Translations under genes and position numbers: made by a program
NCBI RefSeq assembly: GCF_002813375.1
Contig: NZ_PHUJ01000003.1
Location: 5,456,001-5,520,000 of the forward strand
DNA length: 64,000 nucleotides
Direction of reading: 5' to 3'
Source of the DNA: Pseudonocardia alni
GTDB lineage: Bacteria; Actinomycetota; Actinomycetes; Mycobacteriales; Pseudonocardiaceae
Shown here: piece after piece, positions 38,641-46,326 of the stretch
Layout: every line of letters begins with the position of its first letter
Position numbering within the stretch: position 1 is the stretch's first letter
The notes under the pieces: generated by a model
Database searches by the model: none
What the model was told of the DNA's origin: nothing
The model's input: the letters and a program-made list of their open reading frames with translations, nothing else

Positions 38641-39315
38641 GTGCAACTGGCGGTGCTCGACCTGGCGGGTACGACGATGGTCGACGACGGGCTCGTGCTC
38701 GCCGGCCTGCGGGCCGGCCTGCGCGCCGCCGGGGTCCGCGTCGACGGTCCCTGCTACCCGGCGCTGGACCGGCAGGCCCGCGCGACGATGGACCGCCCGG
38801 TCATGACGGTGCTCGGCGAGCTCCTCGACGGCGACATGTACCGGGCCCGCCGCGCGCACTCCGCGTTCGCCGACCACCTGCACGCCGCGCTGGACGCGGG
38901 CCGCGTCCGCCCGGTCCCCGGCGCCGCGCAGACCCTCGACGCGCTCCGCGACGCCGGCCTGAGCGTGGCCCTGACCTGCGGGTTCGATCCCGAGCTGCGG
39001 GACCGGCTGGTGTCGGCGCTGGAGTTCACCGAACGGGCGGACATGGTCCTGTCGCCCGCCGACGTCGACGGCCGCGGCCTGCCCGAGCCCGACCTGCTCC
39101 ACGCCGCGGCACGGCGGGCCGGGACCGAGCACTCCCAGGTCGCGGTGGCCGGTGACGCGACCGCCGACATCGACGCCGCCGTCCGGGCGGGGGCGGGGCT
39201 CGCGGTCGGGGTGCGGGGTGGGGCGCACGGCGAGCCGCGGCTGCGTGCGGCGGGCGCCGACGCCGTCATCGACTCGGTCGCGGACCTGCCCGCGCTGCTC
39301 GGCCTCCCCAGCTGA
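38641..39315 (+). CDS. HAD-superfamily phosphonatase-like hydrolase
   Basis: A 224-aa HAD phosphatase. Motif I is VLDLAGTTMVDDG, where the second Asp of the usual DxD is Gly-Thr as in phosphonatase-like members. Motif II is TCGFD, motif III lies in GLPEPD and motif IV in VAGDATADIDAA. GTG 38641 follows GGTGGAG, which decides between it and the upstream ATG at 38590. Substrate unknown; no phosphonate genes are nearby. Confidence 0.85.
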   Translation: MQLAVLDLAGTTMVDDGLVLAGLRAGLRAAGVRVDGPCYPALDRQARATMDRPVMTVLGELLDGDMYRARRAHSAFADHLHAALDAGRVRPVPGAAQTLDALRDAGLSVALTCGFDPELRDRLVSALEFTERADMVLSPADVDGRGLPEPDLLHAAARRAGTEHSQVAVAGDATADIDAAVRAGAGLAVGVRGGAHGEPRLRAAGADAVIDSVADLPALLGLPS

Positions 39316-39378
39316 GCCCGCACGGCGTAGCGTCCGTCCCGATCTTGACCGGTCCGCGGTGATGACGGGGGTGGCGGC

Positions 39379-40737
39379 GTGGCCCGACGCACGGTGGCGG
39401 TGGCGTCGCTCGGCACGATGCTGGCCCTGGTCAGCTACACCGCGCCGCTGGCCACCCTGGCCCCGATCGCGGCCGACCTGGGCTCCTCGCCGTCGGGGCG
39501 CTCCTGGATCCTCAGCTCGATGAGCCTGGGGCTCACCGCGGTGCTGCTGACCGCGGGGACCCTGGCCGACCGGCTGGGGCGGCGCGCGGTGTTCACGACC
39601 GGCGCGGTCGTGCTGGCCCTGGCCTCGGCGGGCGGCGCGCTCGCCACCGGCACCGCCGGGTTCGTCGCCGGCCGGATCGGGCAGGGCGTCGGGGCCGCCG
39701 CGGTCGTCGCGTGCAGCCTCGCGCTGATCGGGCACGCGCTGCCGCCGGGTCCGCGCCGCTCGGCCGCCACCGGGCTGTGGGGCGCGGCGCTGGCCGCCGG
39801 GATCGCGGCCGGTCCGCTGCTCGCGGGCCTGCTGCCGTGGCGGGTGCTCTACCTCGCGGTCGCGGTCGCCGGGCTGGCGCTCGCCGTCGCCGGCGCGACG
39901 CTGCTCACCGAGTCCACCGCCGGGCGGCCGCGCCCGGTCGACGTCGCGGGGATGGTGCTGCTCGCCGCCGGGCTGACGGTGCTGCTCGCCGGCCTCACCG
40001 AGGCCCGGCGGCTGCCGGTCACCACCACGACCGTCGTGCTGCTGGTCGCCGGGGCGGCGCTGCTGGCGGGGTTCGTCGCCGTCCAGTTCGTCGTCGCGCA
40101 CCCGATGGCGGGGCCGGAGCTGTTCCGCCATCCCGGGCTGGTCGCGGCGACCGTCGCGAGCATGGCCACCGGGCTCGGCATCATCTCGCTGAGCTCCTAC
40201 CTGCCCGCGCTGCTCGCCCCGGTGCACGGCACCGCCCCCGCGACGGCGGCGCTGCTGCTGCTCGGCTGGTCGGGCACCAGCATCGTGACCGCGCTGCTCA
40301 CCCGCCGGATCAGCGAACGGGTCACCGGCGGGGTCCGTCTCGGCGTGGGCCTGCTGGTCATGACGGCCGGTCAGCTCGGGCTGCTCGCGACCGGTTCCGG
40401 CACCGGGGCGGTCCTGGCCGCGCTCGTCGTCGTCGGCGTCGGCACCGGGGTCGTGAACGCGACGCTCGGCCGCGAGGCGGTCGCCTCGGTGCCGCCGGAC
40501 CGGGCGGGCACCGGTAGCGGCATCAACAACACCACCCGCTACCTGGGCGCCGCCGTCGGCGTCACGCTGACCTCGGTGCTGACCTCACCGGCGGGCGACG
40601 AGCCGGTGCCGGTGCTGCTGGCCGGCTGGCACGTCGCCGTGCTGGTCGCGACCGGGTTCACCCTGCTCGGCGCACTCATCGCGCTGGCCTGCGCCCGCTC
40701 GGCAGCCCGCCCCCCGGTCCCGGCGCCGCAGGGTTGA
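39379..40737 (+). CDS. MFS transporter (DHA2-like)
   Basis: A 452-aa membrane protein with about 14 hydrophobic segments. The A-motif equivalent is GTLADRLGRRAVFTTG and the C-motif region AALAAGIAAGPLLAGLLPWR, typical of drug/H+ antiporters. No TetR neighbour is found. GTG 39379 is the first start in frame. Confidence 0.88.
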   Translation: MARRTVAVASLGTMLALVSYTAPLATLAPIAADLGSSPSGRSWILSSMSLGLTAVLLTAGTLADRLGRRAVFTTGAVVLALASAGGALATGTAGFVAGRIGQGVGAAAVVACSLALIGHALPPGPRRSAATGLWGAALAAGIAAGPLLAGLLPWRVLYLAVAVAGLALAVAGATLLTESTAGRPRPVDVAGMVLLAAGLTVLLAGLTEARRLPVTTTTVVLLVAGAALLAGFVAVQFVVAHPMAGPELFRHPGLVAATVASMATGLGIISLSSYLPALLAPVHGTAPATAALLLLGWSGTSIVTALLTRRISERVTGGVRLGVGLLVMTAGQLGLLATGSGTGAVLAALVVVGVGTGVVNATLGREAVASVPPDRAGTGSGINNTTRYLGAAVGVTLTSVLTSPAGDEPVPVLLAGWHVAVLVATGFTLLGALIALACARSAARPPVPAPQG

Positions 40738-40770
40738 CGGCCGGTGCCGCGGCGAGCAGCGTGCGGGGAC

Positions 40771-41127
40771 GTGACGACCCTGCTGGTGATCGGATTCGAC
40801 CCGGCGCGGATCCCCGGGTACGACCCGGCGCCCGTGCTCACCGCCCTGGAACGGGGCCGCGACGCCTACCGCGCGGCCGGGATCGAGGCGACCGAGGTCC
40901 TCGTCGGGCCGGACGGTGAGCTGCCCCGGATCACCGCGGCGCTGACCGCCCGCCGCTACGACTGCGTGCTCGTCGGCGGCGGGCTCCGGAAGCCCCCGGA
41001 GTGCCTGGAGCTGTTCGAGCGGGTGGTGAACCTGGTGCACCGGCACGCGCCCGGCTCGGCGATCGCGTTCGGCACCTCGCCCGTCGACGGAGCCGAGGCC
41101 GCCCTCCGTGCGCCGGCCGCCGCATGA
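40771..41127 (+). CDS. Small Rossmann-like protein of unknown function
   Basis: A 118-aa soluble protein with alternating strands and helices: TLLVIGFDPARIPGYDP, RRYDCVLVGGGLRKPPE and GSAIAFGTSPVDG. It looks like a small nucleotide- or flavin-fold domain; I do not know its reaction. GTG 40771 starts VTTLLVIGF; an in-frame ATG-less extension to 40744 seems less likely. Its stop overlaps the psuG start (ATGA), suggesting a linked role, perhaps in nucleoside turnover. Confidence 0.72.
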   Translation: MTTLLVIGFDPARIPGYDPAPVLTALERGRDAYRAAGIEATEVLVGPDGELPRITAALTARRYDCVLVGGGLRKPPECLELFERVVNLVHRHAPGSAIAFGTSPVDGAEAALRAPAAA

Positions 41128-42023
41128 GGGTGGGGGAGCGGGTCGCCGACGCCCTGGCCGCAGGCCGCCCGGTGCTGGCGTGCGAGTCGACGATCGTCAC
41201 CCACGGCCTGCCCACACCGCGCAACCTCGCCGTCGCCCGGGAGGCCGAGGAGCTCGTCGGCTCGCTCGGCGTCGTCCCGGCGACCATCGGGGTGCTCGAC
41301 GGCGAGGTCGTCGTCGGGCTGACCGGCGACGAGCTCTCCCGGCTGGCGGGATCCCCCGGCGTGGCGAAGCTGTCCGCCCGGGACCTGCCGGTGGCCGTGG
41401 CGACCGGCGCGAGCGGGGGCACGACGGTCGCGGCGACCGCGCACCTCGCCCACCGGGCCGGCATCCGGGTGTTCGCCACCGGCGGGCTCGGCGGGGTGCA
41501 CCGCGGTGCCGCGCGCACCTTCGACGAGTCGGCCGACCTGCCCGCGCTCGCCGCGCTGCCGCTGGTGGTGGTGAGCGCCGGGGTGAAGTCGGTGCTCGAC
41601 GTGCCGGCCACCCTGGAGCGGCTGGAGACCCTCGGTGTCACCGTCGCCGGGTACCGCACGCACGCCTTCCCCGGCTTCTACGTCGCCGACTCCGGGCACC
41701 GGGTCGGCCAGCGGGTGGAGTCGCCGGAGCAGGCCGCTGCGGCCTGGCGGGCCGCCCGCGACCTCGGCTTGCCCGGGGCGCTGCTGGTGGCGAACCCGGT
41801 CCCGGCCGCCGAGCAGCTCCCGCCCGATGTCCATGACGCCGCCCTGGCCGACGCCCTCGCCGCGCTCGACGGGGCCGGGATCGGCGGACAGGACGCGACG
41901 CCGTTCCTGCTGGCGCGGGTCCGCGACGCGACCGGCGACGCCAGCCTGGAGGTCAACGTCGCGGTGTACCGCCACAACGTGGCACTGGGCGCCCGGATCG
42001 CCACCGCCCTGACGGGGCGGTGA
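41124..42023 (+). CDS. psuG: Pseudouridine-5'-phosphate glycosidase
   Basis: A 299-aa enzyme that splits pseudouridine 5'-phosphate into uracil and ribose 5-phosphate. Signature segments are LACESTIVTHGLPTPRN, VATGASGGTTVAAT, ATGGLGGVHRG, FDESADL and VVSAGVKSVLD, which holds the Schiff-base lysine. ATG 41124 overlaps the upstream stop. The usual partner, a PfkB-type pseudouridine kinase (psuK), is not adjacent. Confidence 0.95.
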   Translation: MRVGERVADALAAGRPVLACESTIVTHGLPTPRNLAVAREAEELVGSLGVVPATIGVLDGEVVVGLTGDELSRLAGSPGVAKLSARDLPVAVATGASGGTTVAATAHLAHRAGIRVFATGGLGGVHRGAARTFDESADLPALAALPLVVVSAGVKSVLDVPATLERLETLGVTVAGYRTHAFPGFYVADSGHRVGQRVESPEQAAAAWRAARDLGLPGALLVANPVPAAEQLPPDVHDAALADALAALDGAGIGGQDATPFLLARVRDATGDASLEVNVAVYRHNVALGARIATALTGR

Positions 42024-42038
42024 CGTGCCGGTGGCTCC

Positions 42039-42584
42039 TCAGACGACGGGCGTGATCGCCCGCAGCGCTTCGGAGCCGCGTACGGCCGTGGTCAGGTCGG
42101 CCAGCGCCCGCCCGTGCGCCGCCGCGAGCTCCGCGGAGGCCTCGGTGAGGGTGTTGCGGTCCACGTAGCCGGAATGGTCGAGGTAGAGCCCGGGGGACAG
42201 AACCTGGACGGCGAAGAACCCGGCCAGCACCGACCGCAGCCCGTCGACGGCGAGGAAGTGGTGCCCGCTCGCGCCGGTCAGCACGACCGCGGCCGCCTTG
42301 CCCTGGAGCGGGGCGGTCTTCTCGCCCCACTTCCCGCGCTCGGTGGCCTCCAGCAGCGCGCGCAGCGACGCCGTGTGCCCGGCCCGGTAGACCGGACTGC
42401 CGAACACGACGGCGTCGGCGTCGGCGAAGGCCGCGGTGACCTCGGCGACGGGGGTCTGCGACAGCTCGACCAGGGCGGTGTCGGCCCCGGTACCGGCGAG
42501 GATCCCGGCGACGGCGGCCGCCGTGCGCCCGCCCGGCTCCGGGCCCGCGACGACCCCGATGATCCGGCCCACGGTGCCGCTCAC
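42039..42584 (-). CDS. NADPH-dependent FMN reductase (SsuE/MsuE-like)
   Basis: A 181-aa flavodoxin-fold reductase. The FMN loop is VFGSPVYRAGHTASLRALLE, and residues 1-30 carry the initial strand and Gly-Arg loop (GPEPGGRTAA). It supplies reduced flavin to a monooxygenase. GTG 42584 overlaps the stop of the upstream flavin reductase (GTGA). No two-component monooxygenase lies in the window. Confidence 0.85.
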   Translation of the reverse strand: MSGTVGRIIGVVAGPEPGGRTAAAVAGILAGTGADTALVELSQTPVAEVTAAFADADAVVFGSPVYRAGHTASLRALLEATERGKWGEKTAPLQGKAAAVVLTGASGHHFLAVDGLRSVLAGFFAVQVLSPGLYLDHSGYVDRNTLTEASAELAAAHGRALADLTTAVRGSEALRAITPVV

Positions 42585-43096
42585 GACTCGGCCCGCGGGG
42601 TGAGGGCGTAGGTGCCGCGGTGGAACAGCAGCGGCAGCCGCTCCGGGTCCGCGCCGAGCGCGTCGACCCGGGCGACGACGATCGTGTGGTCGCCGCCGTC
42701 GTACTCGTTCCACAGGGTGCAGTCGACCCAGGCGCCGACGCCGTCGAGGACCGGTGAGCCGGACGGGGCCGCCTCCCAGGTCACCCCGGCGAACTTGTCG
42801 ACCCCGGAGCGGGCGAACCCGGCGCTGTGGTGCTCGTGGTCGGCGGCCAACACGTTCACACAGAACCGGCCCACCTCGCGGATGCGCGGCCAGGTCGAGG
42901 ACCCGCGTGACGGCGCGAAGCTCACCAGTGGCGGGTCCAGCGACAGCGACGCGAAGGACTGACAGGTGAACCCGATGGGCCCGTCCGGGCCGATCGCGGT
43001 GACGACGACGACGCCGGACGCGAACGCGCCCAGTGCGTCGCGCATGGACTCCGGGGTCACGCCGGGGGTGACCGGGCCGGGGAGGGAACGCGACAT
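42581..43096 (-). CDS. Flavin reductase family protein (HpaC-like)
   Basis: A 171-aa split-barrel FMN-binding protein. Signatures include LGAFASGVVVVTA, GFTCQSFASLSLDPPLVSF and FCVNVLAADH, with the C-terminal FHRGTY. It transfers hydride from NAD(P)H to free flavin. Coupled with the SsuE-like gene downstream, so two unrelated flavin reductases share one transcript. Confidence 0.9.
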   Translation of the reverse strand: MSRSLPGPVTPGVTPESMRDALGAFASGVVVVTAIGPDGPIGFTCQSFASLSLDPPLVSFAPSRGSSTWPRIREVGRFCVNVLAADHEHHSAGFARSGVDKFAGVTWEAAPSGSPVLDGVGAWVDCTLWNEYDGGDHTIVVARVDALGADPERLPLLFHRGTYALTPRAES

Positions 43097-43280
43097 GACC
43101 CGACCCTAGGCGGGGACGGTGCGCTCGGCCAACGATCCGGACCCGGGTGGTGGGGAACACGCCGTGCCGTGTCGCGGCCGCCACCGTGTCGCCGTGACCG
43201 CTCCGGAATCGATCCGGTAGAACTCCCCGTGCCGTGCATCCCGAACTCGTGGGGAGCCCCGGGGTGCCCGAGACGGCAAC

Positions 43281-43308
43281 GGCCGGCGGAGCGATCGCTC
43301 CGCCGGCC
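43281..43308 (-). terminator. Strong palindromic hairpin after the sigma factor gene
   Basis: A perfect 28-bp palindrome (arms GGCCGGCGGAGC and GCTCCGCCGGCC around GATC-type centre) lies 45-73 bp beyond the sigma factor stop. No T-tract follows. It probably ends the sigma transcript. The rest of 43097-43353 shows no gene. Confidence 0.6.
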
Positions 43309-43353
43309 GTCCGTCACCGGGGGCCGGGTGGGGGGACGCCCGGCCGGCCCGGG

Positions 43354-44496
43354 TCAGCTCGCGTAGGCGCGCAGCTTGTCGGCGCGCTCGCCGACCCGCA
43401 GCTTCGACATGACCTCGCGCTCGATCTGGCGCACCCGCTCGCGGGAGAGCTTGAAGGCGCGGCCGATCTGGTCGAGCGTGTGCGGCTGGCCGTCGTCGAG
43501 GCCGAACCGCATCCGGATGACCTTCTGCTCGCGGTCCTCCAGGGTCGACAGCACCCGGCGGAGGTCGTCGTGCAGCAGGCTCGAGATCACGGTGTTCTCG
43601 GCGTCGGTCGCCTCGGCGTCCTCGATGAAGTCACCGAGTGGCGCCTCCTCCTCGGACCCGACCGGCATGTCCAGGCTCACCGGGTCGCGGGCGTGGTCGA
43701 GCAGGTCCTGGATCTTGTGCTCCGGGATCCCCGACTCGGCCGACAGCTCGGCGTCGCTGGGCTCGCGGCCCTGGCGCTGGTGCATGTCCCGCTTGATCCG
43801 GGCCAGTTTGTTGACCTGCTCCACCAGGTGCACGGGCAGCCGGATGGTGCGGGCCTGGTCGGCCATGCCCCGCGTGATGGCCTGCCGGATCCACCAGGTC
43901 GCGTAGGTCGAGAACTTGAAGCCCTTGGTGTAGTCGAACTTCTCCACCGCGCGGATCAGGCCCAGGTTGCCCTCCTGGATCAGGTCCAGCAGCGGCATCC
44001 CGCGCCCGGTGTAGCGCTTGGCGAGCGAGACCACCAGCCGGAGGTTCGCCTCCAGCAGGTGGTTCTTGGCCAGCAGCCCGTCGCGGACGACCGCGCGCAG
44101 GTCGCGGCGGTACTGCAGGTCCAGCCCGTCCAGCGTGCCGTCGGCGGCGGCGGTGTCCAGCCGGTGCTGGGCGAACACGCCGGCCTCGATGCGCCGGGCG
44201 AGCTCGACCTCCTGCGCCGCGGTCAGCAGTGCGGTCTTGCCGATCCCGTTGAGGTAGACGCGCACCAGGTCCGCGGCGGGACTCTGGGCGTCGAGATCCT
44301 CCGCCACCGCGGCCGCGGCACCGGGTACGGTGGCTTCCAGTGCGGTGCCTCCGTCGCCGTCGGTGCGACGGCGGGAGCTGCGAGCGACCTTGGGGGCGGT
44401 CCGCTTCGCGCCGGACGACGACACGGTGGCGCGAGCGGGGGCCTCGGTCGTGAGGCGCGGGCCGGGTACGGCCGGAGCGGTCGTGGTCACCGTCAT
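43354..44496 (-). CDS. sigB: Sigma-70 family RNA polymerase sigma factor (SigB/HrdB-like, group 1/2)
   Basis: A 380-aa primary-type sigma factor. Region 1.2 starts DLVRVYLNGIGKTALLT; region 2 contains NLRLVVSLAKRYTGRGM and YATWWIRQAITR; region 3 EQVNKLARIKRDM; region 4 RVLSTLEDREQKVIRMRFG and SRERVRQIEREVMSKL. The ~100-residue N-terminus is Ala/Thr-rich and too short for a full principal sigma N-terminal domain, so a SigB-type stationary/stress factor fits best. ATG 44496 is 8 nt after GGAGG; ATG 44502 is too close. An ECF-type promoter precedes it. Confidence 0.88.
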   Translation of the reverse strand: MTVTTTAPAVPGPRLTTEAPARATVSSSGAKRTAPKVARSSRRRTDGDGGTALEATVPGAAAAVAEDLDAQSPAADLVRVYLNGIGKTALLTAAQEVELARRIEAGVFAQHRLDTAAADGTLDGLDLQYRRDLRAVVRDGLLAKNHLLEANLRLVVSLAKRYTGRGMPLLDLIQEGNLGLIRAVEKFDYTKGFKFSTYATWWIRQAITRGMADQARTIRLPVHLVEQVNKLARIKRDMHQRQGREPSDAELSAESGIPEHKIQDLLDHARDPVSLDMPVGSEEEAPLGDFIEDAEATDAENTVISSLLHDDLRRVLSTLEDREQKVIRMRFGLDDGQPHTLDQIGRAFKLSRERVRQIEREVMSKLRVGERADKLRAYAS

Positions 44497-44566
44497 GTGC
44501 ATTTCCTCCCCTGCGCGGGCTGCGGCGGGCGATTGATGGGCCTCGCCGCTTGCCCTGTACGGGGTC

Positions 44567-44593
44567 AACGCAGCCGTTCCGGGGATCGTTCCC
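44567..44593 (-). promoter_or_regulatory. ECF-type (SigH/SigE-like) promoter for the sigma gene
   Basis: On the minus strand GGGAAC is followed after exactly 17 bp by CGTT, the consensus for SigH/SigR/SigE-dependent promoters. The start would be near 44560, about 64 nt before the ATG. Mycobacterial sigB is transcribed from such a promoter under oxidative and envelope stress, so the logic is conserved. Confidence 0.6.
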
Positions 44594-44641
44594 ACGACGA
44601 GGCCCCGCAGGCCGGAAATGTGCCTGCGGGGCCGTGTCGTC
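44592..44641 (-). terminator. Hairpin upstream of the sigma promoter
   Basis: GGCCCCGCAGGC (44601-44612) and GCCTGCGGGGCC (44622-44633) form a perfect 12-bp stem with a 9-nt loop, extended by CGACGA/TCGTCG. It lies about 70 bp after the hydrolase stop and probably ends that transcript. Confidence 0.6.
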
Positions 44642-44704
44642 GGTCACATGCAGTTGCGGTTCTCTCAGGGTCCTCTTAGAGAGCGACCCGGCCGGGCGTA
44701 CCGG

Positions 44705-46063
44705 TCAGGGTGCGGGCACCCGCGGGGTGTCCCGTGGGTCGGCCACGGCGCGGACGCTGCTGCGCCGCCGCGACGCCTTGCCGGCCCCGGTGTCCTTCTT
44801 CGACGGCACCGAGTGGCCGTAGACGGTCTCCATCAGCACCGGCCAGTCGTGGCGCAGTGCGTCACGGCCCATGAACAGCCCCAGGTGGCCCGCGGTCGCC
44901 GTCCGGTAGGTGACGTCCGCGGCCGGGGTCCCGACCTTCTCCGCCGCCGCGAACAGCTGCGGGGCCGGGGTGATGTGGTCCGCGGAGCCCGCCAGCAGCA
45001 GCAGCGGGCAGCCGATCGCCCCCATGTCGACGGTCCGGCCGTCGACGGTGAGCGTGCCCTTGATCAACCGGTTCTTCCAGAACAGGTTCTCCACCAGCCA
45101 CAGGTAGAACGCGCCGGGGATGTCCTGGGTGTACTTGAACCAGTCCTCGAACACACGGTAGCGCTCGACGTGGGTGGGGTCGTCGATGTTCTCCAGCAGC
45201 TGCAGCTGCCGGGAGATCTCCGACTGCGGCTGGATCGAGATGAAGTTCGACAGCACCGCCGAGCCCGGCATGTTGCCGCCCCCCGCGGCGACCAGCGCCT
45301 TGTACGGCGCCATCCCCATCGTCCCCGCCATCAGCCGGGTCGAGGCGGCGATCACCGACTCGCCCGCGTGGAAGTCGATCGGCGCACCGGCCAGGGTCAG
45401 GGTGTTGACCCGGTCCGGGTGCAGCGCGGCGTAGATCGTCGCCAGCCAGCCGCCCTGGCAGTCGCCCACCAGGTTGGCCTTCCCGCCCATCCGCCGGATG
45501 GAGCGGTCGATCACCTCGAGGTAGTCGGTGATCGTGACGTTCTTCGTCGCGGTCGTGGCGGGCCGCCAGTCCAGCGCGTAGACCTTCGTCAGGCCCGAGG
45601 CGCGGATCATGGCGATCTGGCTCTGCTGCGGCGAGTAGTCCACGACGGTCGAGGAGTGGCCGGCCTGGGGCGGCAGCACCAGGGTGGGGACCACGTCGTC
45701 GTCGCGGTGCTCGGCGGCGGTGAAGTCACGCAGCGACGCGAACGGCGTCGACAGCACGACCTCGTTGGCCAGGTGCCAGGTCGGCTCGCGCCGGTCGGCC
45801 ATCGCCGAGATCCACAGCAGCCCGCGCCGGGCGGCGTCGCCGGGCCGGGCGATCCGCTGGACCGCGTCGATCCAGTAGGCGCCGGTGGCCCGGCCGACCT
45901 CGGCCACCACCTTGGTCAGGTTCCGGGTGTTGTACGACACGAGGTACCGGAGGGGGTCCGGCCGGTCGTCGCTCCCGGTGGCCGCGGCCACGGGGGTCTC
46001 GGGAAGGGCACGCGGTCCGTGCTCCCTGGAGGGTGCGGACCGTCGGGTGATCGCCGTGCTCAT
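44705..46063 (-). CDS. PhaC-related alpha/beta hydrolase with Cys nucleophile
   Basis: A 452-aa protein related to PHA synthases. The nucleophile box is VGDCQGGWLA (Cys), the acid is in LLAGSADHITP and the His in TAGHLGLFMG, so a Cys-Asp-His triad is complete as in PhaC. SPQQSQIAMIRASGLTKVYALDW aligns with the PhaC core. The C-terminus (residues ~425-452) is basic and disordered. GGGAGAGG precedes the ATG. It is divergent from phaC with a 263-bp shared control region, so it may polymerise, depolymerise or trim PHA chains. Confidence 0.78.
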   Translation of the reverse strand: MSTAITRRSAPSREHGPRALPETPVAAATGSDDRPDPLRYLVSYNTRNLTKVVAEVGRATGAYWIDAVQRIARPGDAARRGLLWISAMADRREPTWHLANEVVLSTPFASLRDFTAAEHRDDDVVPTLVLPPQAGHSSTVVDYSPQQSQIAMIRASGLTKVYALDWRPATTATKNVTITDYLEVIDRSIRRMGGKANLVGDCQGGWLATIYAALHPDRVNTLTLAGAPIDFHAGESVIAASTRLMAGTMGMAPYKALVAAGGGNMPGSAVLSNFISIQPQSEISRQLQLLENIDDPTHVERYRVFEDWFKYTQDIPGAFYLWLVENLFWKNRLIKGTLTVDGRTVDMGAIGCPLLLLAGSADHITPAPQLFAAAEKVGTPAADVTYRTATAGHLGLFMGRDALRHDWPVLMETVYGHSVPSKKDTGAGKASRRRSSVRAVADPRDTPRVPAP

Positions 46064-46104
46064 GGGCCTCTCCCATCAACTCTGATGACCGGGGGCTATC
46101 CGGG

Positions 46105-46118
46105 TTACCGAACGGTAA
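46105..46118. promoter_or_regulatory. Palindrome in the phaC divergent control region
   Basis: A perfect 14-bp inverted repeat, TTACCG-AA-CGGTAA, lies 41 bp before the hydrolase start. The region is locally AT-rich. It is a candidate binding site for the XRE regulator encoded after phaC. Confidence 0.42.
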
Positions 46119-46135
46119 AACGCGATCGGTATGCC

Positions 46136-46172
46136 AAGCAAGCGCTGGCCTACTCCGGAGTAGTGCTTGCTT
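46136..46172. promoter_or_regulatory. Nested inverted repeats in the phaC control region
   Basis: Outer arms AAGCAAGC (46136-46143) and GCTTGCTT (46165-46172) enclose a perfect 12-bp palindrome TACTCC/GGAGTA (46151-46162). Such nesting could be a DNA operator or an RNA hairpin in the phaC 5' leader. Confidence 0.42.
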
Positions 46173-46326
46173 CGCTTAGCGCAGGTGAGAGGCCTTACAA
46201 CAATCCGGGGCTGCCTACCGGTGAGTACGCGGTCACCATGTGTCCATCCCGTTGCGCCTCCCGTTCCCTGAGGGAGCGCGGGAACCCAGGCACGGAGACC
46301 GAACCGGCCGTCAGGAGTGACGAACA

